This document shows, piece after piece, positions 34,964-44,360 of a DNA stretch of 64,000 nucleotides. The translations under genes and the position numbers were made by a program. The notes below the pieces were generated by a model. The model had not been told where the DNA came from, did not search any database, and saw nothing but the letters and a program-made list of their open reading frames with translations. Every line of letters starts with the position of its first letter. Within the stretch, counting starts at the first letter, position 1. Source of the stretch: Lachnospiraceae bacterium (GTDB lineage: Bacteria > Bacillota > Clostridia > Lachnospirales > Lachnospiraceae); the NCBI GenBank assembly GCA_024684085.1, contig JAIKXM010000006.1, positions 27,126 to 91,125 on the forward strand, in the 5' to 3' direction.

Positions 34964-35569
34964 TTATATATCCGCGGCGCTGTAATCACGTCCGCGGGTC
35001 TTTTTAAGCAGTTTCTTCATAAAGGCAAAGGCGGCGTCTTCACCTTCATCTCTCATGATGATGAGTGCTTTTTCGAGAACCGCCCTTGTGTCCTCATCTA
35101 TTACCAGATGTTCTCTTGAAGGTTCGTAATAATTCCAGGGTGCGCCTGAATTATATTCCTTACTGTTGTAAGCCATGCAGGCGGCATATCTGTCAGCGAT
35201 CATTTCGGCAACGTATTTCATAGGCATACGACATCCTACGATATAAGGAGCATTGCGGGGAGTGTAATCTGTCCAGTATTCGAAGTGATGCTTGTTGCGC
35301 CCCTTGTGATGAAGCCAGCTTGTTGACACTCCTGTCAGAACTCTCGCTGTCGCATTGGGTGAGAAAGTACCGCAATAGTACTTAACGCTTGGGATAAATT
35401 CCGTGGGAGAGAACTTGCTCATATCATGCATTATCCCCTGATAATACAGCCCCATTTTGAAACAGGCGACTCTCACATAATGCTTATGCGTCATTATTGT
35501 CTTTAAGTGTCCGAAGAATCTCTCGGGGAAATTCTTTTCTTTGTATAATTCGTATTTTTTAGTATCCAT
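34964..35569 (-). CDS. DUF5662 family protein
   Basis: 201 aa from ATG 35569 (the track start 35599 is not needed). Histidine-rich core: GIMHDMSKFSPTEFIP, SWLHHKGRNKHHFEYW, MPMKYVAEMIADRYAAC; the spacing of His/Asp pairs resembles an HD-type metal hydrolase. Function unknown. No ribosome site precedes ATG; instead a -10 ends six bases before it (see findings). It is the only minus-strand gene between 16.3 kb and the window end. Confidence 0.8.
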   Translation of the reverse strand: MDTKKYELYKEKNFPERFFGHLKTIMTHKHYVRVACFKMGLYYQGIMHDMSKFSPTEFIPSVKYYCGTFSPNATARVLTGVSTSWLHHKGRNKHHFEYWTDYTPRNAPYIVGCRMPMKYVAEMIADRYAACMAYNSKEYNSGAPWNYYEPSREHLVIDEDTRAVLEKALIIMRDEGEDAAFAFMKKLLKKTRGRDYSAADI

Positions 35570-35575
35570 GCGTCT

Positions 35576-35584
35576 AATATACCA
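35576..35584 (-). promoter_or_regulatory. Extended -10 directly before the DUF5662 start (leaderless)
   Basis: On the minus strand TGGTATATT then six bases then ATG. Transcription would begin at or within one or two bases of the start codon. Confidence 0.5.
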
Positions 35585-35701
35585 CAAAACAGCCCGCAAT
35601 TGTTGTATAATAAGACCGATATGTGTGAACGTATCAGGCGATCATGACAGGGTGCAGACCTGCGTCTGACACTACAGAAAGATCAGTGAAAGTATATATA
35701 T

Positions 35702-38077
35702 ATGAATCAAAAAGTTTTATCAGTTTTGGAATATAACAGAATATCGCAGATGTTGGTTGACAGAGCCTCTTCCCCGCTTGGGCGTGAGATGGCTTCAGAG
35801 CTTAAGCCCTTTAGCGATATCAACATCATCAACAGGGAGCAGGACAATACGGCAGATGCCCTGCAACGTTTACTTAAGAAAGACGGAATAAACTTCGGTT
35901 CCAATAAGTCGGTACTCAGGAGCCTTCGATCACTTGAGATAGAGGCTACTCTTTCTATCACGGAACTGCTGACACTGGCGGAACTGCTTAATAATGTGAA
36001 GCGTGTGGCTGATTACGGCCGCAGGGAGAGGGATGATGAGAGTCCCGATTCCCTGACAGAGAAGTTCGATGCGCTTAAGCCTCATACACAGGTGGCAGAA
36101 GAGATCTTCAGATGTATCATCTCTGAGGATGAGATAGCTTCGGATGCTTCCCCTGCTCTTAAGGATATACGCAGGCAGATAGGCATAACCGGAGATAAGA
36201 TCCACTCTACACTTAATTCAATGGTCAACGGTTCACTTCGTACCTATCTTCAGGATGCGGTGATCACTCAGAGGGACGGCAGATACTGTATACCGGTCAA
36301 GGCCGAATATAAGAGTCAGGTGCGCGGTATGATACACGATCAGTCATCCACAGGCTCAACTCTTTTCATAGAGCCGCAGGCGGTGGTCGATCTTAATAAC
36401 CGCATCAGAGAACTCGAACTTGAGGAGAAGCGAGAGATAGAGAAGATCCTCGCTGACTTAAGCCGTTTGGTTGCAACAGTCGCAGATGACATTAAGCTGG
36501 ATCAGAAGATCATGACCGAGCTTGACTTTATCTTCGCCAAGGGACGTCTCGCTCTTGATATGAAGGCCTCAAGGCCTATCTTCAATACTTCGCATAAGAT
36601 CAATATACGTAAGGGAAGGCATCCGCTTCTGGATCCCGGTAAAGTGGTTCCCATAGATATAAGACTGGGAGATGAATTTGATCTTTTGGTTGTGACAGGT
36701 CCCAATACCGGAGGTAAGACCGTGAGCCTTAAGACGGTAGGTCTGCTTACGTTGATGGGACAGGCGGGTCTGCACATTCCGGCGCTCGACCGCTCAGAGC
36801 TGGCTGTTTTTACCAAGGTATATGCGGATATAGGCGACGAGCAGAGTATCGAGCAGAGCCTGTCAACGTTCTCTTCCCATATGAAGAACATAGTCACTAT
36901 CTTAAAACATGCCGATGCTGACTCTCTGTGCCTCTTTGACGAGCTGGGAGCCGGTACGGATCCAACAGAGGGAGCCGCGCTTGCGATTGCCATTCTCGAT
37001 CATCTTCATGTTAGAGGTATCAGGGCGATGGCGACCACTCATTACAGCGAGCTTAAGCTCTACGCTTTGTCTAAGGGCGGCGTTGAGAACGCAAGCTGTG
37101 AATTTGATGTTGAGACACTGTCGCCGACGTACAGACTGCTTATCGGTATTCCGGGTAAGAGTAATGCTTTCGCGATATCCAGAAGGCTGGGGCTTCGCAA
37201 TGATATCATCGAAGCTGCCAAGGAGCAGATCTCCGATGAGAAGGAGAGCTTCGAGGATGTTATAACCGATCTTGAGAATACGCGCAGGGAAGTTGAGAAA
37301 GAGCGGGAGGAGATAGTTCAGTATAAGCAGAAGATCAGATCGCTTGAACAGGCGCTTGAGCGTAAACAGGAGAAGATCGACGATGCTCGAGATAAGATCA
37401 TAAGAGAAGCCAGAGAACAGGCAAGAGATATATTAAGAGAAGCCAAGGATGTGGCGGACGAGACGATCAGAACCTTCAATAAACTTGGCCCCGACGTGAC
37501 CATTAAGGAACTTGAACAGGCGAGGACGAAGGTAAGAGATAAGGCCAACAAGAATAACGAGGGCTTAAGTATTAAGGCTGATTCGAAGCCTGTCAAGAAG
37601 GTCAAGGTTGCCGAGATCAAGCTCGGCAGTGAGGTAATGATAAGATCGATGGGTCTTAAGGGAAGTGTCAATTCCCTTCCCGACGCAAAAGGTGACATGT
37701 TTGTCATGTGTGGCATCATGCGTACCAAGACTAATATCAATGACATCGTTCTGCTGGATGAGCCGATCGAGACAGGGCCTAAGAAGAAAGAACGTTCAGG
37801 AGTGGGTCAGATCAAGATGAGTAAATCTTACTCCGTAAGGGCGGAGATCAATCTTCTGGGCAAGACCGTGGATGAGGCGATATACGAACTGGACAAATAT
37901 CTTGATGATGCTTATCTGGCACATCTTCCAAGTGTCCGTATCGTACACGGCAAGGGAACAGGAGCCTTAAGGCAGGCAGTAATGGCGCATCTTAAGCACA
38001 ACAAATATATCAAGAGTTACAGACAGGGCGAGTACGGCGAAGGCGATGCGGGAGTTACCATCGCGGAGTTTAAGTGA
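35702..38077 (+). CDS. mutS2: Endonuclease MutS2
   Basis: 791 aa. MutS core domains III-IV occupy about 1-300; Walker A is GPNTGGKT (333-340), Walker B LCLFDELGAGTDPTEG; a coiled coil (about 515-600) and a basic linker precede the C-terminal Smr domain with HGKGTGALRQAVMAHL. Known roles are suppression of recombination and rescue of collided ribosomes. The ATG has only GAAAG as a ribosome site. A TATAAT at 35606-35611 probably belongs to its promoter. Confidence 0.95.
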   Translation: MNQKVLSVLEYNRISQMLVDRASSPLGREMASELKPFSDINIINREQDNTADALQRLLKKDGINFGSNKSVLRSLRSLEIEATLSITELLTLAELLNNVKRVADYGRRERDDESPDSLTEKFDALKPHTQVAEEIFRCIISEDEIASDASPALKDIRRQIGITGDKIHSTLNSMVNGSLRTYLQDAVITQRDGRYCIPVKAEYKSQVRGMIHDQSSTGSTLFIEPQAVVDLNNRIRELELEEKREIEKILADLSRLVATVADDIKLDQKIMTELDFIFAKGRLALDMKASRPIFNTSHKINIRKGRHPLLDPGKVVPIDIRLGDEFDLLVVTGPNTGGKTVSLKTVGLLTLMGQAGLHIPALDRSELAVFTKVYADIGDEQSIEQSLSTFSSHMKNIVTILKHADADSLCLFDELGAGTDPTEGAALAIAILDHLHVRGIRAMATTHYSELKLYALSKGGVENASCEFDVETLSPTYRLLIGIPGKSNAFAISRRLGLRNDIIEAAKEQISDEKESFEDVITDLENTRREVEKEREEIVQYKQKIRSLEQALERKQEKIDDARDKIIREAREQARDILREAKDVADETIRTFNKLGPDVTIKELEQARTKVRDKANKNNEGLSIKADSKPVKKVKVAEIKLGSEVMIRSMGLKGSVNSLPDAKGDMFVMCGIMRTKTNINDIVLLDEPIETGPKKKERSGVGQIKMSKSYSVRAEINLLGKTVDEAIYELDKYLDDAYLAHLPSVRIVHGKGTGALRQAVMAHLKHNKYIKSYRQGEYGEGDAGVTIAEFK

Positions 38078-38110
38078 TCTGTCGTGGCGGATGTAAAACG
38101 GAGAGGTAAA

Positions 38111-38812
38111 ATGGCAACAAAACAAAAGATAATGATAGTCGATGATGACAATAATATAGCTGAGCTTATCAGTCTCTATCTTGTGAAGGAGTGTTTTGAG
38201 ACTCTGATAGTGAATGACGGCGAGTCGGCCATCAGCAGTTTCGAGAGCTTCGCTCCCAATCTTATATTACTGGATCTGATGCTTCCCGGCATGGACGGAT
38301 ATCAGGTGTGCAGAGAGATAAGGATGAAAAGCAATGTGCCCATCATAATGCTGTCTGCAAAGGGTGAGGTCTTTGACAAGGTACTGGGACTTGAGCTCGG
38401 GGCTGATGATTATATGGAGAAGCCCTTTGACAGCAAGGAGCTCGTAGCCCGGGTTAAGGCTGTTCTGCGAAGGTTCAAACCTTCTCCCGATACTGAGATG
38501 GCAGAGCAGATTAAGCTTGTGGAATATCCCGATCTTTCGGTCAATCAGACCAACTATTCGGTCGTCTATCACGGACGCAATGTGGATATGCCGCCCAAGG
38601 AACTGGAGCTTCTCTATTTCCTCGCATCTTCGCCTAATCATGTATTTACAAGAGAGCAGTTACTGGATCAGATCTGGGGCTACGAGTATATCGGTGACAC
38701 AAGAACGGTTGATGTTCATATCAAGAGACTGCGTGAGAAGATCAAGGATCATGAGTCATGGAGGATAGCTACCATCTGGGGTATCGGCTACAAATTCGAA
38801 GTGAGAGCATAA
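38111..38812 (+). CDS. OmpR-family response regulator
   Basis: 233 aa. Receiver with acidic pocket (IVDDDNN), phospho-acceptor Asp55 (LLDLMLPGMDGY) and conserved Lys in MEKPFDSKEL; then a winged-helix DNA-binding domain ending RTVDVHIKRLREKI and TIWGIGYKFE. The start is ATG 38111, with GGAGAGGT upstream, instead of GTG 38084. The partner kinase follows after four bases. Confidence 0.95.
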   Translation: MATKQKIMIVDDDNNIAELISLYLVKECFETLIVNDGESAISSFESFAPNLILLDLMLPGMDGYQVCREIRMKSNVPIIMLSAKGEVFDKVLGLELGADDYMEKPFDSKELVARVKAVLRRFKPSPDTEMAEQIKLVEYPDLSVNQTNYSVVYHGRNVDMPPKELELLYFLASSPNHVFTREQLLDQIWGYEYIGDTRTVDVHIKRLREKIKDHESWRIATIWGIGYKFEVRA

Positions 38813-38816
38813 GTAT

Positions 38817-40241
38817 ATGAGAAAAACTCTTTATCTGAAGTTCATGCTGGCGTATGCATTGTTTGGCATCTTCGCATTCATAATGGTGGCCACTTTTGCA
38901 TCAAGCATGACTCTTGAGAGACTGAAAAGAGAAAAAGCGGATAATCTCTATGAAGAGGCCACGATCATAGCCAATCATTATGCCAGAGATCTCTACAGTA
39001 ACGCGATATCTCTGGATGCGGTTAAGAATCAGCTCGACGCTCTGGCGGTATATCTTGATTCGAGGATCTGGATCATCAATCCTTCGGGACGAATGGTTCT
39101 GGATTCATCCAGGAAGCTGGATGTTGAGAAGGAAGTTGTGGTCGATCATTTTGATTCCACCATAATGGCCGGTTCGTATTACACAACCGGCAATTTTTTC
39201 GACAGCTTTGATGATGAGATGCTGTCTGTCTTCGCGCCCATAACATCCGATTATAAGGTCAAGGGCTACGTAGTGATCCATTATCCGATGTCGGATCTCA
39301 GACAGTCAAAAGAGAGTATACTCAGTATCTCGTATATTCTGCTGATACTGATATTGCTTCTCTCAATGATAATCCTGATATTCTTCACGGAGTTCGTATA
39401 TATACCGCTTCGCAAGATCACGGATGCGACCGAGCAGTATGCCGCCGGTAATATGAATTATGAATTTTCCGTCGATAGTGATGATGAGATAGGTTATCTG
39501 GCCGCTGCCCTTCAGTTCATGGCGAGTGAGATCTCCAAGGCCGAGGACAATCAGAAGAAGTTCGTGGCCAATGTCTCTCATGATTTCAGGTCGCCGTTGA
39601 CATCCATTAAGGGCTATCTCGAGGCGATGCTTGACGGAACCATTCCGGATGAGATGCATGAGAAGTACCTTGGTATCGTGCTTAACGAGACAGAGCGCCT
39701 GACTAAGCTTACCAACTCCCTTCTTACTCTTAATAACCTTAATGTAAAAGGTGTGATACTCGAGAAGACGGAATTTGATATCAATGAGATAATCCGTAGT
39801 ACAGCCGAATCTGCGGAAGTTCAGCTTCGTGCCAAGAAAATCGAACTGGAACTGGTGCTCACGGATGAGAGTCTTATGGTCGAAGCCGATATGGGTAAGA
39901 TACAGCAGGTACTGTACAACCTTTTGGATAATGCCATTAAGTTCTCACATAACGATTCTTCGATCAAGATCGAGACTACGGTCAAGCATCAGAAGGTCTT
40001 TGTCTCCGTCAAAGACAGCGGTATCGGAATCCCGAAGGACAGCATTAAGCTGATATGGGACAGATTCTATAAGACCGATCTTTCACGAGGCAAGGATAAA
40101 AAAGGAACGGGACTCGGTCTGTCTATCACCAAAGAGATCATCAATGCCCATAACGAACACATTAATGTCATCTCGACCGAGGGCGTCGGAACCGAGTTCA
40201 TCTTCTCACTTCCGGTTGTGGAAGATGAGGAAGATTACTAA
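38817..40241 (+). CDS. Sensor histidine kinase
   Basis: 474 aa. Membrane helices at about 8-30 and 165-190 enclose an extracytoplasmic sensor of about 135 residues; HAMP follows, then VSHDFRSPLTSIKGYLEAM with phosphorylated His255, and an ATPase with NLLDNAIKFSHN, DSGIGIPKDS and GTGLGLSITK. Layout resembles WalK/PhoR-type envelope sensors without a PAS domain. The neighbour is the response regulator; signal unknown. Confidence 0.95.
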   Translation: MRKTLYLKFMLAYALFGIFAFIMVATFASSMTLERLKREKADNLYEEATIIANHYARDLYSNAISLDAVKNQLDALAVYLDSRIWIINPSGRMVLDSSRKLDVEKEVVVDHFDSTIMAGSYYTTGNFFDSFDDEMLSVFAPITSDYKVKGYVVIHYPMSDLRQSKESILSISYILLILILLLSMIILIFFTEFVYIPLRKITDATEQYAAGNMNYEFSVDSDDEIGYLAAALQFMASEISKAEDNQKKFVANVSHDFRSPLTSIKGYLEAMLDGTIPDEMHEKYLGIVLNETERLTKLTNSLLTLNNLNVKGVILEKTEFDINEIIRSTAESAEVQLRAKKIELELVLTDESLMVEADMGKIQQVLYNLLDNAIKFSHNDSSIKIETTVKHQKVFVSVKDSGIGIPKDSIKLIWDRFYKTDLSRGKDKKGTGLGLSITKEIINAHNEHINVISTEGVGTEFIFSLPVVEDEEDY

Positions 40242-40308
40242 TGCTACAGAGCTTATTTTTTCGCCGTTCGGACGAAGATTAAATGCCCTTGATTTTGGGC
40301 AAATCATC

Positions 40309-40337
40309 TTGACTATAAAAATCTAAAAATGTACAAT
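40309..40337 (+). promoter_or_regulatory. Promoter of the DUF1846 gene
   Basis: TTGACT, 17 bp, TACAAT; leader of about 90 nt. Confidence 0.6.
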
Positions 40338-40432
40338 TGACACTGTGTTTTTATGAAAAAATTCATATATATACGGCATTAGACGGTAGATCAATACCCT
40401 GTGCCTAAGGATTACAGAGTTGGAGAGAAGTT

Positions 40433-41920
40433 ATGAAGATAGGATTTGACAACGACAAATATCTTAAGATGCAGTCTGAGCACATCAGAGAGAGGATACA
40501 CAAGTTTGACAATAAGCTGTATCTTGAGTTCGGAGGTAAGCTCTTTGATGATTTTCATGCTTCCCGTGTATTGCCCGGTTTCCAGCCGGACAGTAAGCTT
40601 AAGATGCTTCTGCAACTGAAAGATCAGGCAGAGATCGTAGTGGTAATAAGCGCAGAAGATATAGAGAATAATAAGATCAGAGGCGATTACGGCATCACTT
40701 ATGATCTTGATGTATTGAGACTTATCGATGCCTTTACGGAGATCGGTCTGTATGTCGGAAGTGTATGTATCACCAAGTACAACAGTCAGGCCGGAGCGGA
40801 TCAGTTTATTGAGAAGCTTTCTTCTCTGGGTATCAGATCATATAAGCATTATAAGATTCCCGGCTATCCTTCGGATATTAAGCGTATCGTATCCGAAGAA
40901 GGTTATGGCAAAAATGAGTATATTGAGACAGAGAGACCTCTTGTCGTGATCACAGCTCCCGGACCGGGTTCGGGTAAGATGGCAACCTGTCTTTCACAGC
41001 TTTACCATGAGCATAAGAGAGGCATCAAGGCCGGATATGCCAAGTTCGAGACTTTCCCTATATGGAATCTGCCTCTTAAGCATCAGGTAAATATGGCATA
41101 CGAGGCAGCAACGGCTGATCTTAATGACATCAATATGATCGATCCCTTCCATCTGGAAGCATACGGCGAGACAACGGTTAATTACAACAGAGATGTTGAG
41201 ATCTTCCCCGTGTTGAATGCCATGTTCGAACAGATTCTGGGTGAAAGCCCTTATAAGAGCCCGACTGACATGGGTGTCAATATGGCGGGCAACTGTATCA
41301 TAGATGATGATGTCTGTAGAGAGGCATCTGAGCAGGAGATAATCAGAAGGTATTATCAGTGCCAGTGCGATCTTAAGAGGGGCGAGGATTGTAAGTCTGC
41401 TCTTTACAAGCTTGAGCTTATCATGAAGCAGGCAACTCTCACTACCGAAGACAGAGCGGTAACAACCGCAGCACTTGAGAGAGAGCAGGTTACCGGACAT
41501 CCCGCAATGGCAATAGAACTTCCTGACGGAAGTATCATAACAGGTAAGACATCGGATCTTCTGGGTGCTTCGGCAGCAGCCATTATGAATGCGCTTAAGG
41601 CTCTCGGCGGTATCGATCATGAACTTCACCTGGTATCCCCCGAAGCTATAAGTCCTATTCAGACTCTTAAGACAGATTATCTCGGAAGCCGGAATCCCAG
41701 ACTTCATACGGATGAGATTCTGGTGGCACTTTCGATTTCGGCAGCTACCAATAAGGAGGCTGAGAAGGCACTTAAGCAGATAGGTCGTCTCAAGGGATGC
41801 GAGGCTCATTCTTCAGTAATGCTCTCAAGAGTTGATGAAGATATGTTCAAAAAACTGGGCATTCACTTAACCTGCGAGCCTAAGTACGAAGAGAATAATA
41901 AGAAGTATCATAAGCGTTGA
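40433..41920 (+). CDS. DUF1846 domain-containing protein
   Basis: 495 aa, cytosolic. KIGFDNDKYLKMQSEHIRERI starts the family; VVITAPGPGSGKMATCLSQLY is a P-loop-like nucleotide site; LVSPEAISPIQTLKTDYLGSRNPRLH is the conserved C-terminal half. A P-loop-like protein of unsettled role, frequent in Firmicutes. Length is normal. GGAGAG lies seven bases before ATG. It is alone between its promoter and terminator. Confidence 0.9.
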   Translation: MKIGFDNDKYLKMQSEHIRERIHKFDNKLYLEFGGKLFDDFHASRVLPGFQPDSKLKMLLQLKDQAEIVVVISAEDIENNKIRGDYGITYDLDVLRLIDAFTEIGLYVGSVCITKYNSQAGADQFIEKLSSLGIRSYKHYKIPGYPSDIKRIVSEEGYGKNEYIETERPLVVITAPGPGSGKMATCLSQLYHEHKRGIKAGYAKFETFPIWNLPLKHQVNMAYEAATADLNDINMIDPFHLEAYGETTVNYNRDVEIFPVLNAMFEQILGESPYKSPTDMGVNMAGNCIIDDDVCREASEQEIIRRYYQCQCDLKRGEDCKSALYKLELIMKQATLTTEDRAVTTAALEREQVTGHPAMAIELPDGSIITGKTSDLLGASAAAIMNALKALGGIDHELHLVSPEAISPIQTLKTDYLGSRNPRLHTDEILVALSISAATNKEAEKALKQIGRLKGCEAHSSVMLSRVDEDMFKKLGIHLTCEPKYEENNKKYHKR

Positions 41921-42012
41921 GGCTGTGATGGGGAATTGTGATTAACCGTTAGCCACCATTCGGATCAGACGTGAAAAAGTCTTTTGAACACGGAAATTTC
42001 ATACTTTTTTAA

Positions 42013-42042
42013 TTGATTTTGTAAGATCGAATACTCTATAAT
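42013..42042 (+). promoter_or_regulatory. Promoter upstream of ftsH copy 2
   Basis: TTGATT, 18 bp, TATAAT. The -10 touches the hairpin that follows, so the start point would lie within the stem. Confidence 0.55.
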
Positions 42043-42077
42043 CAAAACTGTCAGTGCAGTAGCACCGGCAGTTTTTT
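42043..42077 (+). terminator. Terminator/attenuator between DUF1846 and ftsH copy 2
   Basis: AAAACTGTCAGTGC ... GCACCGGCAGTTTT followed by TT; one mismatch and one G-U pair in the stem. Confidence 0.75.
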
Positions 42078-42163
42078 AAATGGTTTGATAGAACAGATCC
42101 GTTCGGATATGCAGGGATCTCGGGTGGTAATGGGATAACACCCGATCATGACAGAGGTAGAGA

Positions 42164-44167
42164 ATGAACAATAACATTAATAATTACGATGGCAATAACC
42201 ACGGTGGAGACATGCGTGGTCCCGGCGGTCAGGGAAATGGCGGTAATGGGCAGGGCAATCCTAATCTACAGCCCCACAAGCAGAGCTTTTTATTCCTTTT
42301 GATCGCAGTTCTGGTGACACTTATATTCATGAGTTATTTCATGAAGTCCGTAAGTGGTTCCGCAACAAAAGAGATAACTTATGACGAATTTGTTCAGATG
42401 CTTAGCGAAGACAAGGTAAAGAGCGTCTATATCGGCTCGGATAAGATCGAGATCATTCCCAAGACGGAGAAGAGTGAGAACACCGCCAATAATTATATGA
42501 GGAGTCTGATGGATTCCGGGATCACATATTATACGGGTATAAGTGAGAGCGGTGATGCGCTTACCGCACGACTGCTGGAGGCAGGTGTTGAGATCAAGAA
42601 TGAGATACCCAACAATTCCAGCTGGCTCTTATCGATCTTCCTGATGTATATCCTTCCGATCATCCTTCTGTGGGCATTGTTGAACATGTTGTACAAGAAG
42701 ATGTTCTCCGGTGGCGGTGGCATAATGAATGTCGGCAAGTCCAATGCGAAGGTATATGTACAGAAGGAGACAGGAGTTACTTTTGCGGATGTGGCAGGAG
42801 AGGATGAGGCTAAGGAATCTCTTGTTGAGGTTGTGGACTTCCTTCATGATCCTGCGAAGTATATCAAGATAGGTGCCAAGCTTCCTAAGGGAGCCCTTTT
42901 GGTAGGCCCTCCCGGAACAGGTAAGACTCTTCTTGCCAAGGCTGTTGCCGGAGAAGCTCATGTACCATTCTTCTCGCTTACGGGTTCTGACTTTATTGAG
43001 TTATATGTAGGTGTCGGTGCTTCCAGAGTAAGAGATCTGTTTAATGAAGCCAATAAGAATGCACCCTGTATTATATTCATAGATGAAATAGATGCCATAG
43101 GAAGAAGCCGTGACAGCAAGTACGGCGGTGGTAATGAAGAGCGTGAACAGACTCTTAACCAGCTTCTGTCAGAGATGGATGGTTTTGATACCACTAAGGG
43201 TATCCTTGTACTCGGTGCTACCAACAGACCTGAGATACTCGATAAGGCATTACTTCGTCCGGGACGTTTTGACAGAAGGATTGTTGTAGAGAGACCTGAC
43301 CTTAAGGGTCGTGTCAATATCCTTAAGGTACATGCCAAGGATGTTAAGATGGATGAGACGGTTGACTTCGATGAGATTGCTCTTGCTACAAGCGGTGCAG
43401 TTGGTTCGGATCTTGCCAATATGATCAACGAAGCAGCTATCAACGCTGTTAAGGAAGGCAGGGAACTTGTATCTCAGAAGGATCTTTTGATCGCGGTTGA
43501 ACAGGTTCTTATGGGTAAAGAGAAGAAGGACAGGATCATGTCCAAAGAAGAGCGAAAGATCGTATCTTATCATGAAGTCGGACATGCTCTTATCTCGGCA
43601 CTTCAGAAGAACTCAGAGCCGGTTCAGAAGATCACTATAGTACCAAGGACAATGGGAGCTTTGGGATATGTAATGCATATGCCCGAAGAGGAGAAGTTCC
43701 TTAATACCGAGGCGGAGTTAAGGGATATGTTAGTCAGTCTTCTTGGCGGTCGTGCTGCTGAGGAACTTGTCTTTGATACTGTTACCACAGGTGCTTCCAA
43801 TGATATAGAGAGAGCTACGGATATAGCAAGGTCAATGATCACCCAGTACGGTATGAGTAAGAGATTCGGACTTATGGCACTTGCTACGGTAGAGAGTAAG
43901 TATCTTTTAGGTACAGCGACTCTTGATTGTGCTGATTCTACTGCCGCTCAGATCGATGATGAGGTTATGAAGCTCTTGGCTGACAGCTATGAAGAGGCCA
44001 AGAGAATGTTATCCGAGAACAGGGATGTTATGGACAAGATAGCGGAATTCCTGATAGAGAAAGAGACCATTACAGGTAAGGAATTTATGGATATCTTCCG
44101 TGAGCTTAAGGGACTTCCCGAGCCGGATCCCGAGGAGGAGAAGAGATCAAGGATCAATATGAAGTGA
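42164..44167 (+). CDS. ftsH: ATP-dependent zinc metalloprotease FtsH (copy 2)
   Basis: 667 aa. An Asn/Gly-rich N-terminal arm (about 1-40: GGQGNGGNGQGN) precedes the first membrane helix (42-60); the second is near 152-172. Walker A GPPGTGKT (248-255), FIDEIDAIGRSRD, and zinc site H470-E-V-G-H474 are intact. The arm and the longer C-terminus separate it from copy 1. AGAGGTAGAG lies eight bases before ATG. Single gene. Confidence 0.96.
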   Translation: MNNNINNYDGNNHGGDMRGPGGQGNGGNGQGNPNLQPHKQSFLFLLIAVLVTLIFMSYFMKSVSGSATKEITYDEFVQMLSEDKVKSVYIGSDKIEIIPKTEKSENTANNYMRSLMDSGITYYTGISESGDALTARLLEAGVEIKNEIPNNSSWLLSIFLMYILPIILLWALLNMLYKKMFSGGGGIMNVGKSNAKVYVQKETGVTFADVAGEDEAKESLVEVVDFLHDPAKYIKIGAKLPKGALLVGPPGTGKTLLAKAVAGEAHVPFFSLTGSDFIELYVGVGASRVRDLFNEANKNAPCIIFIDEIDAIGRSRDSKYGGGNEEREQTLNQLLSEMDGFDTTKGILVLGATNRPEILDKALLRPGRFDRRIVVERPDLKGRVNILKVHAKDVKMDETVDFDEIALATSGAVGSDLANMINEAAINAVKEGRELVSQKDLLIAVEQVLMGKEKKDRIMSKEERKIVSYHEVGHALISALQKNSEPVQKITIVPRTMGALGYVMHMPEEEKFLNTEAELRDMLVSLLGGRAAEELVFDTVTTGASNDIERATDIARSMITQYGMSKRFGLMALATVESKYLLGTATLDCADSTAAQIDDEVMKLLADSYEEAKRMLSENRDVMDKIAEFLIEKETITGKEFMDIFRELKGLPEPDPEEEKRSRINMK

Positions 44168-44307
44168 TCATCTCTGTTATCAGACCGTTGTTTCTGTAAT
44201 ATGAAGTTAAGGATCAGGCGTGATCAAGAAAGAATATACAGCTGCGCTCATGTTGTTGCCCATATTTAATGTACGGTTTTTGATGAAAAATGACTGAAGT
44301 GATGATA

Positions 44308-44316
44308 TGATATAAT
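44308..44316 (+). promoter_or_regulatory. Extended -10 promoter of the exopolysaccharide locus
   Basis: TGATATAAT (TATAAT 44311-44316), no good -35, the same form as before glyA. The gmd ATG follows 44 bp downstream with AAGGAG. Confidence 0.55.
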
Positions 44317-44360
44317 ATAGTTGTTTTAAAGAACTGTATAGATAAGGAGAAAAACTTAAG

